Source: Rhizobium etli CFN 42
Lineage (GTDB): Bacteria > Pseudomonadota > Alphaproteobacteria > Rhizobiales > Rhizobiaceae
Direction of reading: 5' to 3'
Assembly (NCBI RefSeq): GCF_000092045.1
Contig: NC_007761.1
Coordinates: 189,001 to 253,000 of the forward strand
DNA length: 64,000 nucleotides
In this document: one piece after another, positions 47,591-57,036 of the stretch
How positions within the stretch are numbered: position 1 is the stretch's first letter
Layout of the letters: each line of letters begins with the position of its first letter
Notes under the pieces: generated by a model
The model's input: the letters and a program-made list of their open reading frames with translations, nothing else
What the model was told of the DNA's origin: nothing
The model's database searches: none
Program-made: the position numbers and the translations under genes

Positions 47591-50518
47591 TCACCAGCCT
47601 TCCTGGAGCACCTTTTCCAGCATGTCTGCGAAGAAATCGGCGCTTTCGATGCTGAGGCAGAGCGGCGGCTTGATCTTCAGCACATTTTGGTGATCGCCGG
47701 TCGGCTGCATGATGATACCGAGCTCGAGAAGTCGGTCGCAGATCGCCGCTGTCTCTTCCGTCGCCGGCTCCAGCGTCGTTCTGTCGCGGACGAATTCCAG
47801 GCCGAGATAGAGACCCATGCCGTGGACGGCGCCGGCGATTGGGTGCCGGTCGATCAGCGCGGCAAGCCGCGCCTTTAGATGATCGCCGACCGTACGGGCA
47901 TTTTCCTGCAGCTTCTCCTCGGCCATGATGTCGAGCACCGTCATGCCGGCGACGCAGCTGACCGGGCTGCCGCCGGTGGAGGAGAAGAAAGGTCCTTCCT
48001 TCTCGAGCGACCGCGCAATCTCCCGTCTGGTGATGACGGCGCCGAGCGGATGGCCATTGCCCATGCCCTTCGCGATGGTGATGATATCGGGCACGACCCC
48101 CTGCTGTTCGAAGCCCCAGAAATAATGGCCGAGCCTGCCGTAACCGACCTGCACTTCGTCGGCGATGCAGAGCCCGCCGCGGGCGCGCACCTCGGCATAG
48201 ATCTCCTTCAGATACCCTTCCGGCAACGGAATGCCGCCGGCATTGCCGTAGACCGATTCGCAGATGAAGCCGGCAAGGCCCTGGCCGCCGGCGTCGATCG
48301 TCTCGAGCATCGGCTTGACCGTGGCCAGATAGCTTGCCGCTGTGTCGGGTCCGCGAAACGCGCCGCGATAGGTATTCGGCGAAACGGCCGCATGCACCCA
48401 ATCCGGTCGGGTGGTCAGCGCCAGCGGATTGTCGGCGATCGAGGTGGAGACGGCTTCGCTCGCCGCCGACCAGCCATGATAGGCTTCGAGCAGGCAGAGC
48501 ATGTTGCGGGCGCCGCTATGGGCTTGCGCCAGCCGAATCGCCAGATCGTTTGCCTCCGAGCCGCTGTTGACCAGGAAGACCGCGTCGAGGCCATCAGGCG
48601 CGAGCGCCGCGAGACGTTCGGAAAATTCCGCGATCGCCGCATAGTGGAAGCGTGAATTCGTATTGAGCCGCAGCCATTGGGCGCTGATTGCCGCCGCCAG
48701 CCGGGGATGGCCATGGCCGAGGATCGTGACATTGTTGACCATGTCGAGATAGGCGCGGCCCTCGACATCGAACAGATGTTCCCTCCAGCCGCGCTCGATC
48801 TGCGGCGGCGCGGCATAGTAGTTCTTCTGGGCGCCGGCGAGATGGGTTCGCCGCCTGACGAGCAGTTCAGTGGTCTCCGGTTGCGGCGCATCCGCTCCCG
48901 GACTGAGAAGCGATGAAGGCGAAGGGCAGAGCACCGACCAGGCTGCCGCCTCGCGCGGCATGGCAAAGAGCGGCGGTTCAAGACCTGCAACGCTGCAGAG
49001 CTGGAGGCGCAGGCCGCCGAGCGACGACGCTTCACCGAAAACCGAACCGAGCGGATCGCCGGCGGCAAGCATGGCGCCATCCTCGACCAAAGGGTTGAGT
49101 CCATCGAGATGCAGGGTCATGCTGTCGTCCGTCAGCGTCAGATGCTGGTCCTTCCAGCCGATGCGGCCGGCAAAGGGCGCCGCGACCGCGCTTCCTGCAG
49201 CAAGGCAGATGTCGACATGCAGGGCGAAGGTCGCCTGTGCTCTCGTGTTTCCGAGGGCAGCGCGGGAAAGCCGATATTCACCATAGCGCGTCGCCGCCGT
49301 GCCGTTTTCGGTTGCAGCCCGGGCAAGCAGCCGCCAGTCCATATCGGCATTCAGCCAGTTGCCGGCGGAAAAATGCGCGCTCCGCACGCCGAGATCGACA
49401 TAGGCGATCGTGCTGAGATCGATGTTGGGCAGCAAGGGCAGCCATGCTGATGCTGACGGGGCGGCGACATCTGCGCCGGCCGCCTTGAGGATCGCGGCTT
49501 CCATCAGCTCGAACGGAACCGACATTACCGTATTGAAGATCGCCCGCTCGCGGTCGAGATTGCTGCGGACATAGTCGTTATCAGGATCGATCGACATCTG
49601 CTGTTCGCTGCTGGCGACGAGGATGACCGCGCGTGCGACGATCAACGGCCAGAGTGCTTTTAGTTCCACGTCGCTCAGCGGATAGATCGCCTGATAGGCG
49701 GTGACGGCGGGCAGGATATGAAAGGGATCGCCATTCGCCTGCTGCAGCAGCGAAGCGCAGGTGACGGCAAGGTCGCCGACCAGCCACCCGCGGATGATGT
49801 CGCCGAAATCGATCACGCCATCGGGAATCACGCGGCCATGGGCGTCGCGATGGCCGACGACATTGTCGCCGGTGACGTCATGATGGACGGCCTGGAGCCG
49901 AAGCGACGGCGCCAGGGGCTGGATGCGGCGAACGGCCATCACCATGGTTTTGGCGATCCGGTCGCGGGCAGCGCTGTCGGTGATGGCGGACAGCAGTTGT
50001 ACGGCGACAGGGCCCGCGCGTCGCAAATCCCACTGCAGGCTGCGGTCGAGGCCGGGATGGTCGAAATCGGCAAGCGCCTGCGCCAGCCTCGCGCAGAGCG
50101 CGCCAAGTGCTGCGACGGACGCCGGCGCCAGATATCTCATCTCCGTCAGTCTCTGGCCTTCCAGATATTCCAGCAGCCGGACCTGATAGCCCCGTCCGCG
50201 CACGGTAAGGACGACAATTTCCCGCCCGTCATTCGTGGCGATCACCTTCGGAACGCGTGGCGCATCCTGCCGGCTCCTGAGGTGATGGAGCGCGGCATTC
50301 TGCGCTTCGAGCTCGCGGGCCTCGTAGGCGGCATGGCAGATCTTCAGGACGTATCGACCGCGATCGCTGTCGACGCGGTAGTTCCGATCCTGCTGGCTGC
50401 CGAGTTCGGAGAGCATGCCGGACAGGCTGTAATGGGCAAGAAGGATTTCTTCCGCGTCAGCAACGGTGACGTCGGGACGCGGCAGCGTCATGCGATCAAC
50501 AAGCGCCTCGTCGGTCAT
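47591..50518 (-). CDS. Three-domain fusion: APH-type kinase, M23-like barrel, class III aminotransferase fold
   Basis: This 975-residue protein joins three domains. Residues about 20-330 form an aminoglycoside/homoserine-type kinase with HHDVTGDN (212-219) and Mg site IDFGD (236-240). Residues about 405-520 resemble an M23/lipoyl-type beta barrel (VAAPFAGRIGW...DGAMLAAGDPLG). Residues about 555-975 are a PLP-dependent class III aminotransferase with NSGSEAND (651-658), IADEVQ (Asp787) and the PLP Lys817 in AKGMGNG. In animals a related kinase and a class III phospho-lyase act in sequence on hydroxylysine or ethanolamine phosphate; the fusion suggests a similar kinase plus lyase or transaminase. 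Start ATG 50518 follows GAGAGGGG. The open frame continues antisense into purU space and is not used. Confidence 0.88.
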   Translation of the reverse strand: MTDEALVDRMTLPRPDVTVADAEEILLAHYSLSGMLSELGSQQDRNYRVDSDRGRYVLKICHAAYEARELEAQNAALHHLRSRQDAPRVPKVIATNDGREIVVLTVRGRGYQVRLLEYLEGQRLTEMRYLAPASVAALGALCARLAQALADFDHPGLDRSLQWDLRRAGPVAVQLLSAITDSAARDRIAKTMVMAVRRIQPLAPSLRLQAVHHDVTGDNVVGHRDAHGRVIPDGVIDFGDIIRGWLVGDLAVTCASLLQQANGDPFHILPAVTAYQAIYPLSDVELKALWPLIVARAVILVASSEQQMSIDPDNDYVRSNLDRERAIFNTVMSVPFELMEAAILKAAGADVAAPSASAWLPLLPNIDLSTIAYVDLGVRSAHFSAGNWLNADMDWRLLARAATENGTAATRYGEYRLSRAALGNTRAQATFALHVDICLAAGSAVAAPFAGRIGWKDQHLTLTDDSMTLHLDGLNPLVEDGAMLAAGDPLGSVFGEASSLGGLRLQLCSVAGLEPPLFAMPREAAAWSVLCPSPSSLLSPGADAPQPETTELLVRRRTHLAGAQKNYYAAPPQIERGWREHLFDVEGRAYLDMVNNVTILGHGHPRLAAAISAQWLRLNTNSRFHYAAIAEFSERLAALAPDGLDAVFLVNSGSEANDLAIRLAQAHSGARNMLCLLEAYHGWSAASEAVSTSIADNPLALTTRPDWVHAAVSPNTYRGAFRGPDTAASYLATVKPMLETIDAGGQGLAGFICESVYGNAGGIPLPEGYLKEIYAEVRARGGLCIADEVQVGYGRLGHYFWGFEQQGVVPDIITIAKGMGNGHPLGAVITRREIARSLEKEGPFFSSTGGSPVSCVAGMTVLDIMAEEKLQENARTVGDHLKARLAALIDRHPIAGAVHGMGLYLGLEFVRDRTTLEPATEETAAICDRLLELGIIMQPTGDHQNVLKIKPPLCLSIESADFFADMLEKVLQEGW

Positions 50519-50636
50519 GACACCCCTCTCGCAGCATGATTCGATTACCCCCCAAGCGGGATAATCAAATACTTGCTGCCGGCAGGCAACGGGAGATTGC
50601 GCCTGCCAGCAAAAGAGATGCGCGACCTCGGCCGAC

Positions 50637-51521
50637 TCAGCCCATGCGTTCGGAGGCGTAGCTCCCGGGGCTCGCCGGGAAGACGACGGTGCGGTTGCCG
50701 TTGATGAAGGTGCGGTGATGGATATGGGCGTGGATGGCCCGCGCCAGCACCTGGCTTTCGACATCGCGGCCGATCGAGACATAGTCCTCGGGCGACTGCG
50801 CATGGGTGATGCGGGCGGTGTCCTGCTCGATGATCGGGCCTTCATCGAGATCGGCTGTGACGTAATGGGCGGTCGCACCGATCAGCTTGACGCCGCGCTG
50901 ATAGGCCTGCTTGTAGGGATTGGCGCCCTTGAAGGACGGCAGGAAGGAATGGTGGATGTTGATGATCCTGCCCGACATCTGCTTGCAGAGCTGGTCGGAG
51001 AGAACCTGCATGTAGCGGGCGAGCACGATCAGCTCGGTGCCGGTCTGCTCGACGAGGTCGACGAGCTGGGCTTCGGCCTGCGGCTTGTTCTCCTTGGTCA
51101 CCTTGATGTGGTGGAAGGGGATGTCGTGGTTGACGACGACCTTCTGGTAGTCGAAATGGTTGGAGACGACGCCGACGATGTCGATCGGCAGCGCGCCGAT
51201 CTTCCAGCGGTAGAGCAGGTCGTTGAGGCAATGGCCGAAACGCGACACCATCAGCAGCACCCTCATGCGGCTCTCGCTGTCGTGGAAATCATAGTCCATC
51301 TCGAACGGTGCGGCGACGGCAGCAAAATCGGCGCTGATCGCGGAACCGGACAGGCCCTCTTCCGAAATGAAGCTGACGCGCATGAAGAACCTGCCGGTAT
51401 CGAGGTCGTCGAACTGCGAGCTGTCGATGATGTTGCAGCCCTTGTCGGCCAGATAGCTCGAAATCGCCGCAACGATGCCGCGCGTCGATTTGCAGGATAC
51501 CGTCAATACATAGCTTTTCAT
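50637..51521 (-). CDS. purU: Formyltetrahydrofolate deformylase
   Basis: This 294-residue enzyme hydrolyses 10-formyl-THF to formate and THF, balancing one-carbon pools. It has an N-terminal ACT domain (residues 1-80) and a formyltransferase domain with the His-containing NIHHSFLPSFKGANPY (about residues 198-213) and the Asp in ADLDEGPIIEQD (about 240). ATG 51521 follows AGGGAGAG. The adjacent fusion gene starts 118 bases downstream on the same strand and may share the transcript. Confidence 0.95.
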   Translation of the reverse strand: MKSYVLTVSCKSTRGIVAAISSYLADKGCNIIDSSQFDDLDTGRFFMRVSFISEEGLSGSAISADFAAVAAPFEMDYDFHDSESRMRVLLMVSRFGHCLNDLLYRWKIGALPIDIVGVVSNHFDYQKVVVNHDIPFHHIKVTKENKPQAEAQLVDLVEQTGTELIVLARYMQVLSDQLCKQMSGRIINIHHSFLPSFKGANPYKQAYQRGVKLIGATAHYVTADLDEGPIIEQDTARITHAQSPEDYVSIGRDVESQVLARAIHAHIHHRTFINGNRTVVFPASPGSYASERMG

Positions 51522-51829
51522 GTCTCTCCCTCTTCCCTCTTGGAGGCCGCAGCCCGTGCTTAGATCAAAGCCCGTGCCGCGAATAGGCCGGCGCACTTTC
51601 ATTTATGCGACAAATTGCAAGATAAACCATCACGTTCCTGCAAGTTCTCTCATCGCGACATCAGCTTAGGAGAAATTGCTCAAAACGCTGTGTCGCCAGC
51701 GCCGCCGGGATGTGTATTCTCGCCTTCAGTGAATGAATTAAAGCATGCCGCTGAAAGCTGATGAGCAATTTGCGACATCGAGAGGCGGGAAACCAAGGAT
51801 GTGAAGAGCGGACAGCGAATTCGGTGGAT
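51522..51829. other. Non-coding interval upstream of purU
   Basis: These 308 bases lie between the purU start and the end of the acyltransferase gene, both on the minus strand. No gene is seen. The part nearest purU should hold its promoter and leader; no clear terminator for other genes is visible. Confidence 0.4.
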
Positions 51830-52846
51830 CTAGGCCGGCGGACGGCCTGCCACAGCCACCTTCCGGCGCGGCGTCGTGATTTCATGGACAATTGCGCCGC
51901 CGATTGACGACAGCACCAGCGACAGGATCACGAAGAGCAGCGGCTGCTGCAGGATGCTGATCGGCAGGCGGTCCGAAGCCACCCTCAGGAACGCGAGCGT
52001 GAAGGCGTGGGTGATATAGATGCTGTAGGAGCAGTCGCCGAGATAGTGCAGCCATCCCAGAACCGGCAACCGGGAAAAGTCGATGGAAACTGCCCCGTAG
52101 ATGATGAAGATCGCCGGAATTCCCCAGGCGTAGAACCGACTCTCCGGCGGCATCAGCGCTTCATTGACGAAGAGGAACACAAAGCCGGTGGCCAGTGCCG
52201 CCCATGCCCAGCGGTTCGGCAGAAGCACCTTCTGTCCGTACAGCCAGCCGAGCACGACGCCGGCGAGAAACTCCAGCATGATCGGTTCTCCGTAGAACCG
52301 AGTGGCCGTCGTTTCCGGCAGCAGCCGGCAGGCAATCAGGATCACCGCAAAGACGGCAAACATCGCTGGAATCCGGCGGGTTTCCGAGAGCGGCAGCAGC
52401 AGCGCAAAGACGAAATAGAAGAACATTTCGTAATTCAGCGTCCAGCCCGGCACAACGACGGGGGTGATCGTGTTTGGATCGGCGGCATTGGTCCATGGCA
52501 GAAAGAGCAGCGAGGCGAGGAGATGTGGAAGGTCGAACACTGTCGACTTTAAGAGCGAAGGCGCAATCAGCGCCACGACACCCGAAAACAATGTTGCCAG
52601 CCAATAGAGGGGCACGATCCTGCTGATGCGGCGGCGAGCGAAATCGATGGAGCTGATCGCGCGCCCGCTCGTCGTCAGCCACATCACGAAACCGCTCAGG
52701 ACAAAGAAGATGTCGACGCCGGTTTCGCCATAAAGAAAAGCCGTGGCGTCGGCGGCGGGATTGACCTTGGCAAGCTGCAATATCGCATGGAAATAAACAA
52801 CCATCAGCGCCGCAACGGCGCGCAGATATTGAAGCTGGACAAGCAT
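51830..52846 (-). CDS. Acyltransferase family 3 membrane protein
   Basis: This 338-residue integral membrane acyltransferase of the ExoZ/OafA/NodX type has about ten helices. The N-terminal motif YLRAVAALMVVYFH carries the conserved His (about residue 20), and FFVLSGFVMW and the RRISRIVPLYW block follow. Such enzymes add acetyl or other acyl groups to surface polysaccharides. The ATG at 52846 has only a weak ribosome site. It follows the ligase-like gene by 53 bases in the same orientation. Confidence 0.85.
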   Translation of the reverse strand: MLVQLQYLRAVAALMVVYFHAILQLAKVNPAADATAFLYGETGVDIFFVLSGFVMWLTTSGRAISSIDFARRRISRIVPLYWLATLFSGVVALIAPSLLKSTVFDLPHLLASLLFLPWTNAADPNTITPVVVPGWTLNYEMFFYFVFALLLPLSETRRIPAMFAVFAVILIACRLLPETTATRFYGEPIMLEFLAGVVLGWLYGQKVLLPNRWAWAALATGFVFLFVNEALMPPESRFYAWGIPAIFIIYGAVSIDFSRLPVLGWLHYLGDCSYSIYITHAFTLAFLRVASDRLPISILQQPLLFVILSLVLSSIGGAIVHEITTPRRKVAVAGRPPA

Positions 52847-52899
52847 CTGATGTCTTGCTCCTCGGGCTCGCGCGGCCGCCGTTTGCCGTGCCGCTGCGG

Positions 52900-54180
52900 T
52901 CAACTCAGTACATCTGCCGCACGACCCTGTCGGATGCGCGGGCTGTCGTGGAAGCGCATATATCCGACGACGAACCACAAGAGGCCGGCAATCTTCATCG
53001 AGAAAACGGCGGTCCCCCCGATCATCATATTCAGAAAAATGAAAAGAGAAAGTGAATGGGCGCATCGCCGCTGCGCCGCCGTACGGCCGGCTGGGAAGAG
53101 GCAGACGAACAGCCAGAGCGCGACGACGCCGAAGATTGTCGCCGCGTAGATCAGGTAGACATAGCCGCTGTCGGCGAACTCGGCGACCCTGTCGACCGAA
53201 AGCCCGAGTACGGCGAGAGGATCGAGCTCCATGATCTTCTTCATCGTCAGGTTGATGCGGCCGGTGAAATTGTCGCCCGTTGCATTGGGTTTCAGGGTAT
53301 AGACGACGAACCCCGCGGCGACGATCAGCGGCATCAGCGCCAGATTGAAATTCCGCGGGATCTTCGGAAAGACGAAATAGCCGACGATGCAGGCAAAACA
53401 GAAGATCAGCATTGTGCGCGTATCGTTCGTCACCAGGATCAGCACCGCCGTGCCGACGAAGAGCAGCCGGTCCCATCGCCCCAGTCTTTCCCACATCGAA
53501 ATCAGGTAGATCGCAATCACGCCGCAGAAATTGGCAAGCGACACCTGTTCGAGGAAGATCGACGACGAGCGATGGTCGATGATGCCGAAGGAAAAGCGCT
53601 CGGGGAAGCCGAGGGCGTTCTGGAACAGGCCTGTCGTGTTGTAGCTCAGCGGCAGCAGCCCGCGCGTATTGGCGAAATAATCGGACGGATGCACGATGCT
53701 GACATAGAAGGGCACGCTGATGATCTCGAAGATCAGGAAGATCAGCACCGTAAGGCTTGCCCAGCGGAAGGCCAGCTTCATCGTTCTCTCTTTGCTCCAG
53801 CCGCCGAGGCCGGAAAAACAGAAGATGATCAGCACGTTGCGGAAATGATCGACGAACGGCATGCGGTTGAGCACGCTCACATAGATGGTCACGACAAGTG
53901 TGAACAGCAGGAACAGGAAGGCCGGCAGATCCGTCTCGTAGATCCCTTTGTGGAGGATGTAGATGATGGCGCTTGCCAGAATCAAGCCTTCGCTGGCGGC
54001 GACATGCGTCATCGATAGCGGCGTGATGTTGTGGTTGATGAAGGCGAGAATACCGTTATAGAGCATCGAAAGCAGGCCGAGCCACAGCACCGGATGGTCT
54101 ATGCGCGACGCCCCCCCGGCCGCATCGAGGCGGTTGCCCGCCACGGTGAAAGTCGCTGCCTTCTGATCGACGGCTGCCAC
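52900..54180 (-). CDS. O-antigen ligase / polysaccharide polymerase-like membrane protein
   Basis: This 426-residue protein has about ten to twelve hydrophobic helices and a periplasmic loop with HRSSSIFLEQVSLANFCGV, then TNDTRTMLIFCFACIVGYF, as in Wzy/WaaL/ExoQ-type proteins. GTG 54180 starts three bases after the GH5 stop, behind GGGGAA. With the neighbouring glycanase, acyltransferase and chain-length protein it suggests assembly of an exopolysaccharide. Polymerase versus ligase cannot be decided from sequence. Confidence 0.75.
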   Translation of the reverse strand: MAAVDQKAATFTVAGNRLDAAGGASRIDHPVLWLGLLSMLYNGILAFINHNITPLSMTHVAASEGLILASAIIYILHKGIYETDLPAFLFLLFTLVVTIYVSVLNRMPFVDHFRNVLIIFCFSGLGGWSKERTMKLAFRWASLTVLIFLIFEIISVPFYVSIVHPSDYFANTRGLLPLSYNTTGLFQNALGFPERFSFGIIDHRSSSIFLEQVSLANFCGVIAIYLISMWERLGRWDRLLFVGTAVLILVTNDTRTMLIFCFACIVGYFVFPKIPRNFNLALMPLIVAAGFVVYTLKPNATGDNFTGRINLTMKKIMELDPLAVLGLSVDRVAEFADSGYVYLIYAATIFGVVALWLFVCLFPAGRTAAQRRCAHSLSLFIFLNMMIGGTAVFSMKIAGLLWFVVGYMRFHDSPRIRQGRAADVLS

Positions 54181-54182
54181 GG

Positions 54183-55232
54183 TCAGTTCCCCGCGGTCTT
54201 GACGGCGGTGCAGGCGCCGGCATCGGCTTTCGCCGAGGCGGCGAGAAGCTGCATCTGCGGTCGCTCGGTTCCCTTGTATGGCTGAACGTTGAAAGCTTCG
54301 TCCGCCGGCCACCATTCGCCCGCCGCCCAATAGGACCAGCCGAGCCAGACGTCACTATTCCCGGACATGATGGCGTAGATCTTGGTGAGGCCGCTCATGC
54401 AGTCCTTATCGGCGGATCCGCCGAATTCGCCAAGAAAACCGCGTTTATGGTTCCGCTTCAGCCAAGAGGTGACGCCGGCGAGGGCCTCGACCGCGGCGGC
54501 GGCGCCTTCGCAGCTAGCATGGGTTCCCGATGAATCGACGTCGAGATATTGATGGACCTCATAGGCATAGAAATCGAGCGGATCGCGCACGCCGAGCATC
54601 ACCGTGCCGTTGGCACCGCCAATCACATCCTCCTCCCAGCTGTGAGCGCCGCTCCAGGCAGTACCCGGCACGAGGATGAGATTGCGAGCGCCGACGGCGC
54701 GGATAGCGCGGATCGCCGCGTTGGCGGCATCGAGCCAGTCCGTCGCCTTGATGTCGTGCGGCTCGTTCATCAGGCCGAAGAGAACGCCGTCCTGATTGGC
54801 GAATTCGACCGCGAGTCTCGCCCAGAAGTCGGCGAATGCGGCGTCCGTTGCCGGGGCGGTGCCGACCTGCGCCTCATCGTAATAGCCGAAATTGTGCGGG
54901 TCGAGCAGAACGGCCATACCCTGCTTTCGGATCAGGCCGACCGTATCCTTGATCCGCTTGAATTCGTCTTCGTCCAGCCGCCCGCCGAGCGCCGGCTGCA
55001 GCCGCTCCCAGCGAAAGGGAAGCCGAATGATCGACATGCCCTTTTCGGCGAAATAGCGGATCGTCTGCTCGCTCGGATAGATGTAGTTCGTGGCGTAGAT
55101 GGCGCCGCGCTCGCCATATTCGCCGCCGGAAAGATTGACGCCGCGATAACACGGCGCGCCGGCCGCAAAGACCGGCGACGGCATGAGGGCGGCCGCAAGC
55201 AGCAGCGCCACCAGATGTCGTGTCGTCCCCAT
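54183..55232 (-). CDS. Secreted glycoside hydrolase family 5 (endoglucanase-like)
   Basis: This 349-residue protein has a signal peptide (about residues 1-23, ending VFAA) and a GH5 (cellulase) domain. The acid/base Glu is in FGLMNEPHD (about residue 155) and the nucleophile Glu in GFLGEFGGS (about residue 265). Conserved aromatic and His residues appear in YEVHQYLD. ATG 55232 follows GAGAGG. Its place in a polysaccharide cluster suggests trimming of the cell's own glucan or cellulose, or host-wall entry. Confidence 0.88.
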   Translation of the reverse strand: MGTTRHLVALLLAAALMPSPVFAAGAPCYRGVNLSGGEYGERGAIYATNYIYPSEQTIRYFAEKGMSIIRLPFRWERLQPALGGRLDEDEFKRIKDTVGLIRKQGMAVLLDPHNFGYYDEAQVGTAPATDAAFADFWARLAVEFANQDGVLFGLMNEPHDIKATDWLDAANAAIRAIRAVGARNLILVPGTAWSGAHSWEEDVIGGANGTVMLGVRDPLDFYAYEVHQYLDVDSSGTHASCEGAAAAVEALAGVTSWLKRNHKRGFLGEFGGSADKDCMSGLTKIYAIMSGNSDVWLGWSYWAAGEWWPADEAFNVQPYKGTERPQMQLLAASAKADAGACTAVKTAGN

Positions 55233-55285
55233 GGCTATCCTCTCAATCACGGCAAAATCGCAACATCGAGTCGCTGCGTCTATCT

Positions 55286-55298
55286 TAACGGTCCGTTA
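55286..55298. promoter_or_regulatory. Perfect short palindrome between divergent GH5 and Wzc-like genes
   Basis: TAACGG-T-CCGTTA is an odd-centred perfect dyad in the 135-bp gap between two divergent genes of the polysaccharide cluster, 70 bases before the plus-strand start. It could be a shared operator. The regulator is unknown. Confidence 0.4.
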
Positions 55299-55367
55299 GC
55301 TAAGAATTTCTAAAGTCTCGGCACCTCGGCTTCAGTCTTTCACGCTGGGCGGGACACGAGTGCGCGT

Positions 55368-56975
55368 ATGAGTCAGTATGACAGGAACAGGGTAAGCCGG
55401 CTGCCCGGCTGGCGTAGTTACGAGCCGTCGCAGACTGCGTCGGAAGGCGTGCGCCTGCGCAGTCCTGTCGTTCGTCCGGATGATTTCGCCCGTCCCGAAC
55501 CCGAGCCAACCCCTTCGCCTTTCGCGCCGCCGTCGGCACGGGTTGCAGAAATTCGTCGATCCGAGCCGCCGCCCGCTAGCGCCGAACCGTCTGCGGCCGA
55601 AGTGCCGCTGCAGAGCACATCCGCGCCCGGCGCCCCGCTTCTCGACCTCCGCTCCAGCATCGCGGCGATCTGGAGCCGCCGGCTGGTGGTGTTTGTGCTG
55701 GCCCTTGTCGGAGCGGTCGGGGGTGGTGTGGTGGCGCCGCTGATCGGCCAGAAATTCACCGCGGCCAGCAGCCTTTATTTCGATCCGCGCCAGATCGGCC
55801 TGGCCGAGGCCGGCGCGCAATCTTCAGGTCCGTCGCCGGAAATGATCTCAGCACTGATCGATAGCCAGGTGCAGATTCTGACCTCGGGCAATGTGCTGCG
55901 CCGCGTCGTCGAGGCGATGAAGCTCGACCAGGATCCGGAATTCAACGGCGGCAGGACGGATGGCGCCGCCGTGATCGGCGCCCTGCAGAAGGCGCTTGTC
56001 ATCACCCGCCAGACCGGCACCTATGTCGTTTCGCTCGCCGCGACGACCAACGATCCCGAAAAATCCGCACGGCTTGCCAACCAGGTCGTCACCTCCTTTA
56101 CCGAGGAGGAAAACAGCGCCTCGAACGGCCTCTACGAAAACACCTCCTCGACCCTTGACGGACGCCTTGCCGACCTGCGCCAGAAGGTGCTGGGGGCGGA
56201 GCAGGCGGTCGAAACCTTCCGTGCCGACAACGACATGGCCGCGACCGATGGCAACCTGATCTCCGACCAGCGCCTCGCCTCACTGAACACGCTCTTGGTG
56301 ACGGCGCAGGAAAAGACCATCCAGGCGAAGGCCCGCGCCGATGCCGTCGCCAATCTGCGCGTCGAAGACATCGTCGCCGGCAATCAGGCGGAGGGCGGCG
56401 TCACCTCGCCGCTCGTCAGCCTGCGTCAGCAATATGCCGCCCAGGCCGCCGCCGTCGGCAGCCTCGAAAGCCAGATGGGCACGCGTCATCCGCGCCTGCA
56501 GGCGGCGCGCTCCTCGCTGCAGAGCATAGCAGGCGAAATCAAAGGCGAATTGCAACGTCTCGCCACCTCGGCAAAGGGCGAATACGAGCAGGCCAAGGCC
56601 GCTGAAGACAGCATTGCCAAGGAGCTTGCCGTTCAGAAGGCGCTGCAGGCAACCGTCTCCGACAAGCAGGTGGAACTGAACGAATTGCAGCGCAAGGCGA
56701 CGGCGGCGCGCGATATCTACGAGACGGTGCTCAAGCGCTCGAGCCAGACCAACGAGGAGCAGAACCTCAGCCAGAGCAACATCCGCGTCATCTCGCCGGC
56801 CGAACCGCCGGTCAAGGCCGATGGCCCGGGAAAGAAGATCCTGATGGTCGCCGGTATCATCGGCGGCTTCCTCGCCGCTTTCTTCCTGGGCGCCGCCTTT
56901 GCTATCCTCGCCGGTCTCTTCGGCCACCCCGTTATCAGAGGCTATTTCAGGAAATCGCCCGCCGCGGCGGCTTGA
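55368..56975 (+). CDS. Wzz/GumC-like exopolysaccharide chain-length protein
   Basis: This 535-residue inner-membrane polysaccharide co-polymerase has a Pro-rich cytoplasmic N-terminus (residues 20-90) and a first helix at about 104-126 (LVVFVLALVGAVGGGVVAP). A Wzz domain and long coiled coils (about 260-460) follow, then the second helix at about 488-512. No C-terminal tyrosine kinase domain is present, unlike full Wzc or ExoP. It is expected to set the length of an exopolysaccharide. ATG 55368 opens the frame. Confidence 0.87.
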   Translation: MSQYDRNRVSRLPGWRSYEPSQTASEGVRLRSPVVRPDDFARPEPEPTPSPFAPPSARVAEIRRSEPPPASAEPSAAEVPLQSTSAPGAPLLDLRSSIAAIWSRRLVVFVLALVGAVGGGVVAPLIGQKFTAASSLYFDPRQIGLAEAGAQSSGPSPEMISALIDSQVQILTSGNVLRRVVEAMKLDQDPEFNGGRTDGAAVIGALQKALVITRQTGTYVVSLAATTNDPEKSARLANQVVTSFTEEENSASNGLYENTSSTLDGRLADLRQKVLGAEQAVETFRADNDMAATDGNLISDQRLASLNTLLVTAQEKTIQAKARADAVANLRVEDIVAGNQAEGGVTSPLVSLRQQYAAQAAAVGSLESQMGTRHPRLQAARSSLQSIAGEIKGELQRLATSAKGEYEQAKAAEDSIAKELAVQKALQATVSDKQVELNELQRKATAARDIYETVLKRSSQTNEEQNLSQSNIRVISPAEPPVKADGPGKKILMVAGIIGGFLAAFFLGAAFAILAGLFGHPVIRGYFRKSPAAAA

Positions 56976-57036
56976 TGCGGGCCGTTGGTTTTCCTACATG
57001 CGGTAGAAGCGGTTTGTCGCCGGCAGGAGAATTCCC

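Noticed and set aside
47558..48655. Plus-strand ORFs opposite the aminotransferase domain
   Set aside because: They are antisense shadows; the PLP-enzyme motifs are all on the minus strand.
50519..50878. Upstream extension of the large fusion gene antisense to nothing, overlapping purU on the same strand
   Set aside because: The extension is low-complexity Ser/Pro/Arg, lacks a ribosome site, and runs through the purU gene in another frame; ATG 50518 has a good site and family start.
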